Shown: positions 1-15,100 of the stretch, piece by piece
Numbering within the stretch: position 1 is the first letter of the stretch
Layout of the letters: every line of letters starts with the position of its first letter
NCBI GenBank assembly: GCA_009746045.1
Contig: RPFO01000041.1
Coordinates: forward strand, 1,412,783 to 1,474,782
Origin: Mesostigma viride
Taxonomy: Eukaryota; Streptophyta; Mesostigmatophyceae; Mesostigmatales; Mesostigmataceae
DNA length: 62,000 nucleotides
Direction of reading: 5' to 3'
Notes under the pieces: generated by a model
The model's input: only the letters and a program-made list of their open reading frames with translations
Database searches by the model: none
Told to the model about the DNA's origin: nothing
Made by a program: the position numbers and the translations under genes

Positions 1-110
1 GCATTGTGTAAAATAAACGCTTTCACACTCCCTTGAATGACAGCGGTTACTGGTTGGCTGGTTGCATCGGTGGTGGTGTGGGCCGCGCACCTGCTCCTGC
101 TCCCCTGCAG

Positions 111-3100
111 GGCGACATCTACGCCACCGTGGGCAACGCGGGCGCGGCCGCCACCTCGTGGATGGACGCGGTGGACGAGGTGCTCGGCTGCTTTCGATCC
201 GTCAAGCAGTGGGACACGCTCAAGGAGCAGGTGGGTCTGGCCCCGGGGCGGGAGGGGGGAAGCAGGTGGGTGCTGGCACTGGGGGGCCCATGGAGGCGGC
301 GGCAGGTGGGCGGATGCGGCCGCTGTGTGGGTGGGCATGTGCCAGCATTAGTGCCAGCAGCATTCCGCGTCAACAGCAGCAGCAACTTTAGCAGATGGGG
401 GAGGTTATTATGATAATGTTTTGTTGTTACATGGCACATCGGCCATTAGCAGATGGGGGAGGTTATTATGATCATGCTGGTATTTGTTGTGGCATGGCAC
501 ATCGGCCGTTAGCAGATGGGGGAGGTTATTATGATCATGCTGGTATTTGTTGTGGCATGGCACATCGGCCATGAGCAGATGGGGGAGGTTATTATGATCA
601 TGCTGGTAATCGTCGTGACATGGCACATCGGCCAGTAGCAGATGGGGGAGGTTATTATGATCATGCTGGTAATCGTTGTGGCATGGCACATCGGCCATTA
701 GCAGATGGGGGAGGTTATTACGATCATGCTGGTATTTGTTGTGGCATGGCACATCGGCCATTAGCAGATGGGGGAGGTTATTATGATCATGCTGGTAATC
801 GTTGTGGCATGGCACATCGCCCATTAGCAGATGGGGGAGGTTATTATGGTCATGCTGGTAATCGTCGTGACACGGCACATCGGCCGTTAGGGATGGCAGT
901 AGCAGGTTCCTCCATGTGATGCGGTCCATTGGGCTGCCTTTTCCCTTTCATGCCAATTTTAGAACCGTGATTCGGCTGCTTATCACCCTGCGTTGGGCTG
1001 GTCCCTCCGCAGGGATGTCCCTGCGCCTGCCGTCACTGTGCCAACAAGTCTGGGCTTTTGCCGTTTGGGAGCACGGTGTGCGGCAGTGCGCTGTCTATGG
1101 AAGCAAGTGGGACCAGGTAGTCTGCTGGGTCCCTTGAGATGCGCACGAGGAATGGCGCTACGGGGCCGCATGCGGGAGTGGGGACGATGCCGTATGTTGC
1201 TTGTGAGAAAGATTGTGCACGATCCGTGCAGGTCTCCCAGCAGCGCGCCTCGTGCTGGGGACAACCGTGGCTTTAGTCAACCCCTATGGCTTAAGTCAAT
1301 GCTGGTAGAATCGTATAGTAGTAGTACTAGTGATGCGACAGCTTTCTAGTCCAAGTGGACAGGCTCACGTGGACACCAATGATAGTGCGACAGATGGATG
1401 GATAGCCATGCGCTGCTGACTCCTCACCACCCGCACGCTCACTGCTGCCGCCCTGCACAGGGAGGCGGGAAGGACCCGCTGGGCACGTTCGGCCTGTGGG
1501 GCTGCCTGCTGGGTGGCTGCGTGCTGGCCAAGGTGGCGCGGTACGTGTGCCAGCAGGACATGGCGCAGCGCACGCGTTGCTGCCTCATCGCGGGGCACCT
1601 GCTGCGCGGCGCCGTGTTTTCGACGGGACTGTCCCACCCGCAGGAGCTGCTGGACTTTGCATCGCTCAAGCGCGTGCCCTGCACGACCCTGCTGGTGAGC
1701 CTGACACTTACTCCCCCTTGTTTGCGCCAACCTTGTTTTGTGCTCGCTCCATGCATCGCTTGTCTCTGGTGTTGCTGTATCGCTTATATTTGGAGTTCAG
1801 CGTTTTGCCGCAAATGGCTGGACCCAAGGTTAAGGCGTGGCTGGGTTGCTGCTTGAATGTTGAGCGGATGCCACGCCGGGGCTGCTTTGGGCATGGGTGT
1901 GGCATCGCTGTCAAGGGATCCCTCTGTCACTGGCCACATAGCCACGCGCAATGTAGGGGAAGCGCACCGCGACCCTAGGGTCAATTGTCACCCAACTGCC
2001 GCTCATCCGGTGGTCAAAGACAACGCGAGAATCCTGTCCACCAGGGCCCTGCTGCTCGGCGCTGCCCCTTCGTCCATGTCTCGCCCCTCTTTTGCATTGA
2101 TCATCCTTTATGATTGTCCTCTATAATTGTCCTCTATCGTCATCCTCTGTCATCATCCTCTAAGACCATCCTCTAGGGTCGTCCCCCCCTATCTGCAGCC
2201 CCAGCTATATCACAACTGGCACCCTCCATATATGGTTTACTTGATGCTTGTGTTAAAGTACCGCTATTTTATTCCACTGCGACACGAGTTTCACTTGGTC
2301 CCCTTGGGTATCTGTCCAGTCCTCCGTTGACCGCTTTTCCCGACCATGCTCCGTGTGCCCATGTGTGCCCCGTGCGTGCCCAGTGGGCCCAGCGAGCGTG
2401 CACCCCTTTGTATGCCTGCCAGGGTTACCCTCCATCCGTCTGCCTGCTCATTCACACAACCTACCTCACAGCCTGCCCATCCACTCATCCATCCTCCCTC
2501 TCCCTGCCCACCGGGCTTCCCTTGTTCTCTCCCGCCCTTTTCTCACCACGACCGCTTGCCCGCGCCCCCCCTTCATAACAACCGCTTGCCCCCCCCCCCC
2601 CCTGTCCTCACAACGTCCGCTTGCCCCCCCCCCCCTTGCCTCACCACGACCGCTTGCCCTCCCCCCAGGCGGGCGGCAGCCGGTCGCCTGCTGACCCCGA
2701 GGATGACGCGGGCGGCAGCAGCGCCAACCCGCGCGACGAGCAGCTGTTTGTGGATGCGTACCGCGTCAACCTGCCCGACCTGCTGGCGGCAATGGACTAC
2801 GTGGGGGGGCAGCTGCTGGCCACCGGTGCGTGGGGGGTTGTGGAGAGGGGGGGAGGGGGGAGGGGGAGGGGGGGGGGGAGGGGGGGAGGGGGGAGGGGGG
2901 AGGGGGGAGGGGGGGAGGGGGGAGGGGGGGAGGGGGGAGGGGGGGAGGGGGGAGGGGGGAGGGGGGAGGGGGGGAGGGGGAGGGGGGAGGGGGGAGGGGG
3001 GGAGGGGGGAGGGGGGAGGGGGGGGGAGGGGGGGGGGGGAGGGGGGGGGGGGGAGGGGGGGAGGGGGGGAGGGGGGGGGAAATGCATTCTCTCTGCGAGA

Positions 3101-6100
3101 CGTGCCTCTGATTGGCTGGGAAACGCAGGTGTCAGCATCAGGTAATCGTTGCGGGCTCTGTCTGACCAGCAATAAATCCAAGGATTCGCTGTCTCGCTCC
3201 CTCGTATCCGCCACCCACTGCGCACACACAGGGTGGCACCTGGAGGCGCTCCCCGTGGCGGCCATCTTTGAGCACGTTGCGACACGTGTCACACGCGACC
3301 CCTGGGACGTGGCGCGCGCGCGGCTGCAGCGGTGCCGCCTGCTGGTGGCGGCGGGACAGGTGGCGCCCGCGTGCGAGCTGTTGCTGGGCCTGCTGCAAGG
3401 GGCGGGGCTGCCACTGCCGCACGCCACCAAGGCGGAGCTAGCCAAGCAGCTGGAGGGTGAGTGCCTTGCCAGCTGGCGAGTGTTTTCCATCATGCCTGCA
3501 AGCAATGTTTGCTGTTTACATAGTAGTAATACTACTGAACAAATAGCGGGAGCTTGGCACGGCACTGCGTCTGCACCCAAAGGTAGGACATAGAGATATA
3601 TCTGTCTCCCCCCTTGTGCCGCTACCATATGTCGGCATGCATGCCCTTCTCCCTGCCTTCATGACCCCTCTCAATCTAGAAACGGTGCACAGTCATGCCC
3701 TCAGTCTGCATTTGGCGTGCAGGTGCGCTCTTTCCCTGGGGCTCTCCACTAGGCGACTACCGGGCGCTATCCTCATTCGTCGCTGTCCTCGCCGTTGCTA
3801 ATCCACGCATGCCGTCGTTCCTGCTGGTGCCGCACCTGCCCACCTGCATACGCCACACCTGCATCGTTATTTGCCGAACAGAAGCCGGCACCACCGCCGT
3901 CACGGGTACCCCTGCCAGCTTCGACGCGTCTCTGCCCCCCCACGTACCCCCTAACCAGGGGGTGCTTCAACTGCTGGCAACCGCGCAGGTGCCCGCCGTG
4001 CTGCGGTCCCTGTACGGGACATACCAGCTGGCAGGGATCGACCTGGCCCGGTACGTGACAGGAATCAGCCACAAGTGGTGTGGCCGGGGGGGAGGGGGCG
4101 GGAGAGAGGTGTGTCCTCGTGGGGTAGGGGGCACAAGCATGGATTAGGGCCCCGCTGGCAAGGCTTTCTGTAAGCTCTGACCATGGTGCATATTTTCCGC
4201 ATGTCGTGGGCCTCTTCGCTACTCTTGTCCTGTGCACTTGGCTGGTTGTCCAGCAGCCTTCCCTTTGTTTCCCTTCCCTTCCCTTGGTGCATAGCACATC
4301 CTCACGACATCCGCTGTGACGATTGCCAGATCCCACATGCAAGGCCTCTTGCGTTGCCTCTGCACTTTATGCCGTCTGGATGACCGCCTGGGTGGCCGCA
4401 TCAGCTCCCCCGCTCAGTGCCCCGTTGGCTCCCTCTTTCACGGCCCCCTCTTCCTAATCGAGCGCGAGCAATCCCGGCTCCAGGGAGTCTCTCTCCCTCA
4501 TCCCCGTCCACCCAAGCTGACCATTGCAATACAATGCTACCTTGCGCGGACGCATGGGCCCGTGAACCTGCTTGAGCTTGCATATGCTGTGTATGCCCAC
4601 ATGCATGCAGGGCGGAGTTGCTGCTGATGCTCGGGCGCCGGCCCTGGTTGTGGCAGGTATTTGACCCCGCCGACGACCCCCTGACGAGCGGGGCCAGCCA
4701 GGTGGCGCGCCCAGGGACGGTGGACACCGCGGGTGCTCCCCCCGACACCAAGAAGCCGCCACCCACCAAACCGGCCAAACGTACGGCTTGTTAGGACGCG
4801 CCAGAAATATCACGGGTGGGCGGTACTTTGTGGGGATGCAGAACACAGTATTACTGGGCCAAGAGTGGCGGGAAAGTCAATTGTCTGGAATCGGAATAGT
4901 TATAATTATATATAGTGACCGTATATCAGGGATTTCCGATGTAACTACAGAGCCAGGTGCCCCTTTTCGTTCAGATTGTTGCGGTGCTGGTGATGGCCAT
5001 GATAGGATCCCGCAGATCGGATCCTCCCTACCATCCATGCATGGGTAGGGATACTGACACCATCAGCGCATGGGGCATGATGGGGCCGCCAGCAGAGCGT
5101 CTGGCCGTGAATGCTCCGGAGACAAAGGGGTCACCGATACGGCGCGCAGGTTACCTGCGGCAGCCCTTGCGTCGCTTCAACCTGTTTCCTCCCAACTTGA
5201 TCGAGCAGCCCCGTTCTGGCAATCGATGGCCAGGGGTCCCCAGCCTTGCGGTGCTGCGTGCCACCTGGCATCCACACGATGGCGCTACACCGCGCCTGAC
5301 TTGTAATAAATGCTCCTACTCTTCTATCGCTAGGATCGCTGCCCCTTGCTGACCAGCCGGCGGCGCATTGCCCCTCTTTCTCACCCCTTCGCTCACCACG
5401 GCCCCTCTCATTCATCATAATTCATCACTGGGTACTGCCCCAACTTGCCTTTTCACTCGCCTTTACACTCGCCCGTACTCGCCCTGTCATTGGGTCCTGC
5501 CCTTCCCGCACGCCTTGGCACATCGGAACACATCCTGCCCTGGCATCCGCCCCCTGCCCCGCGCCACCCACCCTCCGAACACCCCGCAGCCGCTGCGCCA
5601 CCAAAACCAGGTGCAGGGGGAGCTACCAAGGGGGGCGCTGCCGGCGACGAAGCGGGTGCCAGCGAGGCCAGCAACGTGCTGGATGCCGCCTGCTTGTTGC
5701 CCGCCACACGGCTGTTGACATCAGCCATGGCGCTGATGGAAGCAGCATCGGCGGCGCAGGCCGGCGCGTGCACATCCACCGGTGGGCGCGAAGTGGCGGA
5801 GCTGATCTGTCGGGGGCGGCTGCTGCTGGGTGACGTGCTGGCGGCGCAGGGGCGTGAGTCAGCCGCACTGGAAGAGACAACCGCAGCACTGCAGCTCATG
5901 GTAACAGGTGTCCGCACGGGGGAGGGGGCGGGGCCGGGGGCGGACAGTGGGGATGGCGAGGTGGTGGCGTCACCGCAGGCCGAGGATGGGGCCAACGTGG
6001 AGAGGTGAGGCTGAGATAGCGGAGTTGCTTGTGTGTGTTTCCATGTGTGTGTGTGTGTGTATGCGCAGGCGGGCGCGCGGGCGCATGAACATGATCATTT

Positions 6101-9100
6101 TCCGCGCCTCATGCCCTCTACCAACCGCAGTAGAACCATCCCTCGACAATCCGCATGAAAACCAACCCTCCACAAACCGCACGAGAACCATCCCTCCACA
6201 AACCGCACGAGAACCAACCCTCCACAAACCGCACGAGAACCACCCCTCCACAAACCGCACGAGAACCAACCCTCCACAAACCGCACGAGAACCAACCCTC
6301 CACAAACCGCACGAGAACCACCCCTCCACAAACCGCACGAGAACCACCCCTCCACAAACCGCACGAGAACCACCCCTCCACAAACCGCACGAGAACCAAC
6401 CCTCCACAAACCGGACGAGAACCACCCCTCCACAAACCGCACGAGAACCACCCCTCCACAAACCGCACGAGAACCATCCCTCCACAAACCGCACGAGAAC
6501 CACCCCTCCACAAACCGCACGAGAACCATCCCTCCACAAACCGCACGAGAACCACCCCTCCACAAACCGCACGAGAACCACCCCTCCACAAACCGCACGA
6601 GAACCAACCCTCCACAAACCGCACGAGAACCACCCATCCACAAACCGCACGAGAACCACCCCTCCACAAACCGCACGAGAACCACCCATCCACAAACCGC
6701 ACGAGAACCACCCCTCCACAAACCGCACGAGAACCACCCCTCCACAAACCGCACCAGAACCACCCATCCACAAACCGCACGAGAACCACCCCTCCACAAA
6801 CCGCACGAGAACCACCCCTCCACAAACCGGAAAAGAACCACCCCTCCACAAACCGCACGAGAACCACCCCTCCGCAAACCCCACGAGAACCAACCCTCCA
6901 CAAACCGCAGTAGAACCACCCCTCCACAAACCGCACGAGAACCACCCCTCCACAAACCGGAAAAGAACCACCCCTCCACAAACCGGACAAGAACCACCCA
7001 TCCACAAACCGGACGAGAACCACCCCTCCGCAAACCCCACGAGAACCACCCCTCCACAAACCGCACGAGAACCACCCCTCCACAAACCCCACGAGAACCA
7101 CCCCTCCACAAACCGCACGAGAACCACCCCTCCACAAACCGCACGAGAACCACCCCTCCACAAACCGCACGAGAACCACCCCTCCACAAACCGCACGAGA
7201 ACCACCCCTCCACAAACCGCACGAGAACCACCCCTCCACAAACCGCACAAGAACCCACCCTCCACAAACCGCACGAGAACCACCCCTCCACAAACCGCAC
7301 GAGAACCAACCCTCCACAAACCGCACGAGAACCACCCATCCACCAACCCCACGAGAACCACCCCTCCACAAACCGCACGAGAACCACCCCTCCACAAACC
7401 GCACGAGAACCACCCCTCCACAAACCGCACGAGAACCACCCCTCCACAAACCGCACGAGAACCACCCCTCCACAAACCGCACGAGAACCACCCCTCCACA
7501 AACCGCACGAGAACCACCCCTCCACAAACCGGACGAGAACCACCCCTCCACAAACCGCACGAGAACCACCCCTCCACAAACCGCACAAGAACCACCCATC
7601 CACAAACCGCACGAGAACCACCCCTCCACAAACCGCACGAGAACCACCCCTCCACAAACCGCACGAGAACCACCCCTCCACAAACCCCACGAGAACCACC
7701 CATCCACAAACCCCACGAGAACCACCCCTCCACAAACCGCACGAGAACCACCCCTCCACAAACCGCACGAGAACCAACCCTCCACAAACCGCACGAGAAC
7801 CAACCCTCCACAAACCGCATGAGAACCACCCCTCCACAAACCGCACGAGAACCACCCCTCCACAAACCGCACGAGAACCACCCCTCCACAAACCGCACGA
7901 GAACCAACCCTCCACAAACCGCAGTAGAACCACCCCTCCACAAACCGCACGAGAACCACCCATCCACAAACCCCACGAGAACCACCCCTCCACAAACCGC
8001 ACGAGAACCACCCCTCCACAAACCGCACGAGAACCAACCCTCCACAAACCGCAGTAGAACCACCCCTCCACAAACCGCACGAGAACCACCCCTCCACAAA
8101 CCGCACGAGAACCACCCCTCCACAAACCGCACGAGAACCAACCCTCCACAAACCGCACGAGAACCAACCCTCCACAAACCGCACGAGAACCACCCCTCCA
8201 CAAACCGCACGAGAACCAACCCTCCACAAACCGCAGTAGAACCACCCCTCCACAAACCGCACGAGAACCACCCCTCCACAAACCCCACGAGAACCACCCA
8301 TCCACAAACCCCACGAGAACCACCCCTCCACAAACCGCACGAGAACCACCCCTCCACAAACCGCACGAGAACCACCCCTCCACAAACCGCACGAGAACCA
8401 CCCCTCCACAAACCGCACGAGAACCACCCCTCCACAAACCGCACGAGAACCACCCCTCCACAAACCGGACGAGAACCACCCCTCCACAAACCGCAGTAGA
8501 ACCACCCCTCCACAAACCGCACGAGAACCACCCCTCCACAAACCGCACGAGAACCACCCCTCCACAAACCGCACGAGAACCACCCCTCCACAAACCGCAC
8601 GAGAACCACCCCTCCACAAACCGGACGAGAACCACCCCTCCACAAACCGCACGAGAACCACCCCTCCACAAACCGCACGAGAACCACCCCTCCACAAACC
8701 GCACGAGAACCACCCCTCCACAAACCGCACGAGAACCACCCCTCCACAAACCGCACGAGAACCACCCGTCCACAAACCCCACGAGAACCAACCCTCCACA
8801 AACCGCACGAGAACCACCCCTCCACAAACCGCACGAGAACCAACCCTCCACAAACCGCACGAGAACCATCCCTCCACAAACCGCACGAGAACCACCCCTC
8901 CACAAACCGCACGAGAACCACCCCTCCACAAACCGCAGTAGAACCACCCCTCCACAAACCGCACGAGAACCACCCCTCCACAAACCGCACGAGAACCAAC
9001 CCTCCACAAACCGCAGTAGAACCACCCCTCCACAAACCGCACGAGAACCACCCCTCCACAAACCGCACGAGAACCACCCCTCCACAAACCGCACGAGAAC

Positions 9101-12100
9101 CACCCATCCACAAACCGCAGTAGAACCACCCCTCCACAAACCGCACGAGAACCACCCCTCCACAAACCGCACGAGAACCACCCCTCCACAAACCGCAGTA
9201 GAACCACCCCTCCACAAACCGCAGTAGAACCACCCCTCCACAAACCGCACGAGAACCACCCCTCCACAAACCGCACGAGAACCAACCCTCCACAAACCGC
9301 ACGAGAACCAACCCTCCACAAACCGCACGAGAACCATCCCTCCACAAACCGCACGAGAACCAACCCTCCACAAACCGCAGTAGAACCACCCCTCCACAAA
9401 CCGCACGAGAACCACCCCTCCACAAACCGCACGAGAACCACCCCTCCACAAACCGCACGAGAACCACCCCTCCACAAACCGCACGAGAACCATCCCTCCA
9501 CAAACCGCACGAGAACCAACCCTCCACAAACCGCACGAGAACCATCCCTCCACAAACCGCACGAGAACCACCCCTCCACAAACCGCACGAGAACCACCCC
9601 TCCACAAACCGCACGAGAACCAACCCTCCACAAACCGCACGAGAACCACCCCTCCACAAACCGCACGAGAACCACCCCTCCACAAACCGCACGAGAACCA
9701 CCCCTCCACAAACCGCACGAGAACCAACCCTCCACAAACCGCACGAGAACCACCCCTCCACAAACCGCACGAGAACCACCCCTCCACAAACCGCACGAGA
9801 ACCACCCCTCCACAAACCGCACGAGAACCAACCCTCCACAAACCGCAGTAGAACCACCCGTCCACAAACCGCACGAGAACCACCCCTCCACAAACCGCAC
9901 GAGAACCGCCCATCCACAAACCGCACGAGAACCATCCCTCCACAAACCGCACGAGAACCACCCCTCCACAAACCGCACGAGAACCATCCCTCCACAAACC
10001 GCACGAGAACCACCCCTCCACAAACCGCACGAGAACCATCCCTCCACAAACCGCACGAGAACCACCCCTCCACAAACCGCAGTAGAACCACCCATCCACA
10101 AACCGCACGAGAACCACCCCTCCACAAACGGGACGAGAACCACCCCTCCACAAACCGCACGAGAACCAACCCTCCACAAACCGCACGAGAACCACCCCTC
10201 CACAAACCGGACGAGAACCACCCCTCCACAAACCGCACGAGAACCAACCCTCCACAAACCGCACGAGAACCATCCCTCCACAAACCGCACGAGAACCATC
10301 CCTCCACAAACCGCAGTAGAACCATCCCTACCATCCGTAGAAACGCCCTTACTAAACACCCGGAAATCGTTTTTTTTGGCACCCCACCCACACATCTGCC
10401 ACCCGGCCACATCCCTGCAGCTACAGCCAGCGGCGCGCGGACCCCCTGGCCCACGGCCGAGGGGTGCTGCGAGGGGCTGCGCTGGACCATGGGTTTTGGG
10501 CGCGCGCACGCCTGCAGGCCATCAAGCTGGCGGTGGCGCTGGGACACCTGGGCGCCGCGCGCGCTAGCTGTCGCCAGCTGGCTAGCGCTGCGGAGGCCGC
10601 CAACGATGTGGCGACGCGCCTGGCCGTGGCTGAATGGGAGCTGGCGATGCTGTTGAGGGCAGGAGTGACAGATGACAGTAGCGGTGAGTTGAGGGCAGGG
10701 GTGGCAGATTCGTGGTAACAGCACTTGGACGTTTTGGTGGGATGGGCTTTTGTTTATGTATGCCGGATCATGTGCGTATTAGCTTGGGTGGAAGAGGCTC
10801 TTCCCCCTCCGAACATTCCCTCTGGTGGGAGAATGGTCACGGTCGCTGTGAGGTATCACGACGACAGACTAATCCACCGTTGCCGCCCGGCATCATGCGT
10901 GGCTGCACGAGGCTGCTGGGAGTATTGGTTGTGGCAGGGCACCCAGGACACCCTGGCGGCCCAACGCGGCAACCACCAGGAGATTGGTTTTTCTCCTCCC
11001 TGACACACGGGGGCAGATTGTCTGCCAGGGAGCAAGGCAACTATATGGGAACGAGGCTGGCACGCGTGGTTTATTGTACATAGGCAATGTTCAGTAGCGA
11101 ATGCGAAAACTCCACCTGTCTTCTGGCACTTGTTTAGCCCTAAACCCTTGCCATTCACACGTATTGCAACCCACACGGCGCGCTTGCCACCCCACCCTCG
11201 CAGGCCCCCCCTCCCAGCTGGTGTCCCAGGTGCAGGAGGTGATGTCGGCTCTGCAGCAAGCGCGTCCCGTGCTGCCGGATGCCACCGCCGCCTGTGTGCT
11301 GGCACGCGTAGCCACCGCAGTAGCCCGCGTAGCAGTGACCAGCAAGGATGGGGCAGCAGCAGAGGCGGCAGGTGCGTCATCGGGGGCAGTCTGCTTGTGA
11401 GGGGGAGCTGTCGGATCCGTTCTTGGTCGCCGCGGTTCGCTCTTGGTCGCCGCGGTCCGTTCTTGGTCGCCTTGGTCGGTTCTTGGTCGCTGCGTTTCTT
11501 CGTTGGTCGCCGCGGTCGGTTCTTGGTCGCCTCGGTCGGAACTTGGTCGCCGCGATCGGTTCTTGGTCGCCGCGGTCTGTTCTTGGTCGCTGCGGTCCGT
11601 TCTTGGTCGCCACGGTCGGTTCTTGGTCGCCGCGGTCCGTTCTTGGCCGCCTTGGTCGGTTCTTGGTCGCCGCGGTCTGTTCTTGGTCGCCGCGGTCAAT
11701 TCTTGGTTGGCGCAGTCGGTTCTTGGTCGCCGCGGTCTGTTCTTGGTCGCCTCGATCGGTTCTTGGTCGCCGCGGTCTGTTCTTGGTCGCTGCGGTCCGT
11801 TCTTGGTCGCCACGGTCGGTTCTTGGTCGCCGCGGTCTGTTCTTGGTCGCCGCGGTCTGTTCTTGGTCGCCTCCTTCCGTTCTTGGTCGTTGCGGTCGGT
11901 TCTTGGTCGCCGCGGTCTGTTCTTGGTCGCCTCGATCGGTTCTTGGTCGCCGCGGTCTGTTCTTGGTCGCTGCGGTCCGTTCTTGGTCGCCGCGATCGGT
12001 TCTTGGTCGCCGCGGTCGGTTCTTGGTCGCCGCGGTCTGTTCTTGGTCGCCTCCTTCCGTTCTTGGTCGTTGCGGTCGGTTCTTGGTCGCCGCGGTCGGT

Positions 12101-15100
12101 TCTTGGTCGCTGCGGTTCATTCTTGGTCGCCGCGGTCGGTTCTTGGTCGCTGCGGTTCATTCTTGGTCGCCGCGGTCGATTCTTGGTCGTCGCGGTCGGT
12201 TCTTGGTTGGCGCGGTTGGTTCTTAGTCGCCGCAGCCTTTGGGAGGGGGGGGCCTATGACGACACAAGAGCTTAGCGGCTAGCTGAGATATCGACAAAAG
12301 AGTCAGGTGCAATCAAGCACCACGGCAAGCTGCCACACTCAAGCGTCCTGTTGACCTCGTGTGTGTGCTCATCTGCAAACTCGTCTGCCTGTCTCCTGTC
12401 TCTGTGTCTCCTGTGCTGGTGTGCCTGTGCCTCCTGTGCTGGTGCGGCTGCATCTCGTGCCGGCCCGTCGTCATGCAACATTTTCACAATCCAACATAAA
12501 TCCGACCCTGTAACGGTCGCCTTGCGAGGCCATAGTGCTGCGGCGCTCGCTGGGCTTTTCTGGCTCCGCCCCTCTGCGTGCAGACCCCTTGTCTGCTCTG
12601 ACCCCCCGCTTTCTCTGATCTGACCCCCCCCCTTTGTCTGCTCTGACCCCCCCACACCTTTGTCTGCTCTGGACCCACCCCCCCTTTGTCTGCTCTGACC
12701 CACCCCCCCCCTTTGTCTGCGGTGCCTCGCGCCTGCTCGCTGACCCTTGGATGCGGTGCCCCTGCGCACGCTGCTCCTGTGATGTTGTACCCCTATTCTG
12801 TATTCTTGTTAACCCTTCGCTGTGCCCCTATGCTTGTTGACCCTTCGTTTGCCTTACCCCTATTCTTGTCATCCCTGTGTTGCCTTACCCCTCGGCTCGC
12901 GGGTCCTTTGGTGCCATGGCTGTGTGTTCTCCGGTCCTCCTGGTGTGTTTGCGCAGGGAGCCCTGGGGACCTTTTCTGGTCGGCCATGGAGATGATGCGC
13001 GGCGTGATGCTGGCACACGGCCTAGCGAGGGTACGTGCGATGGAGCATAGGGAACCCTGATGTGAGGGTTGTGAGGGGGCTTTCTACGTGGCACATGTGT
13101 GAGGGTTTTGTGGGATGTGACGCCACTGCTGAAAGTGACTTGTGGAAGCGATGGACAACCAGCTGCACGCCCATGCTGTCGGAGGGAAGAAAGGGTTCCG
13201 GAGGACAAGAGGGCAGGGGAGGACAGGGGAGGGAACCCTGCCAGGAACCTGCTCTTGCAAGGAGGACAATCACTTTCCTCCGTCAACATCAGCTGGCCAT
13301 GTGCTGTCCTTGAGAAGGTGCCAGGATGCAGTACCAGCATAATGGACCCTTTGCGGGAAAAGGTCAACCCAAAAGCGGTGGCACGGCCTGTTGCGCCTGT
13401 TCTGCAGAATGCCTTGCATGACCCACTGTTCTGGCATTGCCCTCCTGTTCTCATCCCTGCTGACCATAAGCATGAGTCGCATATACACAGCCACGCTGAC
13501 TACACCTATGGCTTTGACCGCCATGGCGTCGATGCTTGCTGCCACCTGTCGCCCGCAGATGCGCCGCTACTCGGAGCTCCGCCAGCTGTACGTCCCCTTT
13601 GCCGCCGACTACACCAGCATGCTGCTGCTATGCGGGCAGGACTACGTACGGCAGGCCATGCGGCATGCCGGCAAGGCACTGCTGGCACAAGCACGGCCGC
13701 CCTCTCCCAAGAAGGCCCACGCCCAGAAGGGTGGCCCAAAGCTGCCGCCGCAAGGGGACGGTGGCAGTAGCTCGGACGCGGGGAGTGCCGCCGCGTGCCT
13801 GCAGAGCGCTGCAGTGCTGCTGACCGAGGCAGCGCAGATGCTCCCACTGATTGGCTGCTGCCCGCCGCGGCTGTACGTTTGCGTCCTCCTCGAGCTGGGC
13901 CGCGTGCACCGGCTGATGGCCGAGCCGAGGCTGGGGGCTGACTCGGCCCAGGTGGGCCACCACCGCGAGTCGTCGCGCCTCTTGCTCTCTCGCGCATGTG
14001 CCGTGGCTGCGGCCGACGGCGCACATGACCGGCCCGTCATGCGCGCGAGCCTGATGGAGCGCGCCTTGCTGGCGTTGGCAGGGGGCACCGAGGGGGACGC
14101 GGCGGAAGCGTGTGCGCTGTTAAAGGAGGCGGCCAAAGTGCGGCGCATGGAGCAGGTGGGTGGCGGCGCATGGAGCAGGTGGGTGGCGGCGCATGGAGCA
14201 GGTGGGTGGCGCGGTATGCGACAGGTGAGTGGCGGGCGCCGGCACACCATGGGTGGTGCTGGGATAGGTAGCGTTTCCCCATCCATGCGCGCGTGGATGA
14301 TGATGGGAAAGCCATGACGCCATTCCCTTGCTCTCACTCCCCAGCCCACCACCACAGTGCCTTGCTCAGCCCGTTATCTTCTTGCTTAAGGCGCACACAC
14401 GGACAAAAAGAGTAACCCTCTCGCCCACGTGCGTGCGCACCTGCCTCCTGCCTCCATGACTCCCTCGCTTTCCCTCACTTCCCCCTTTTCTCCTCCTCTC
14501 TTGTGTCCGTTTCTTTCTTGTGCTTCAATAGTTTCTTCAATAGTTTCAATAGTTTCAATAGTTTCTTTCTTGTGCTTCAATTGCAGCCATGTTTTCGACA
14601 ATTTTTAGCGAATGCGGTGGCAGTGGTACACTCGCTTGCAAGTGGCCGTAGCGACGTTGCCTACCCTAAGGCTAGGCTGGTTGACCTCGTCCTGGTTGAC
14701 CTCCTGATGGGTGCCAACTCCCAACCGGCGTCTGCCTCTCACCGATGCATCCCCCTGTGGAAAGTTATGGGACGTTGTCTCCAATTGTACGCCAGCTCTT
14801 TCCCATGAGTATATCATGACCCACACTGCACATACCTGCACGCTTGCTTTGTGCTCCCCTTCCACCCCTACACCTTCCTGTCTGCCCATACCCATCCATA
14901 CCCTCCCCTACCCGCCACGTGCCAGCTGGTGCTCCACGCCGCGCACGAGCTGGCCATCAGCAACCCGCGCGCCTCGCTGCCGGCCACCGTTACACATGAC
15001 GCGATCGAGGCGGGACGCTTGCAGGCAGCGTCAAGGGATGGCAGGTGAGGGGTGGCAGCACAAACTGGGGTACTTAAGCGTGTGCATGAGGGATGGCAGG

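Noticed and set aside
2573-3628. Pro-rich and Gly-rich open frames
   Set aside because: Caused by the G-rich purine tract in intron 3; only 3232-3456 within this stretch is supported as an exon.
5970-10724. Three minus-strand open frames of over 1400 codons made of repeated Gly/Val/Trp/Cys-rich 26-residue units
   Set aside because: They are the three phases of a 26-bp satellite without minus-strand stops, inside an intron of a well-supported plus-strand gene. All frames are equally open, so there is no coding signal.
11130-12282. Long Arg/Ser/Trp-rich and Arg/Asp/Gln-rich open frames on both strands
   Set aside because: Products of a 20-bp tandem array in an intron; several frames are open at once.
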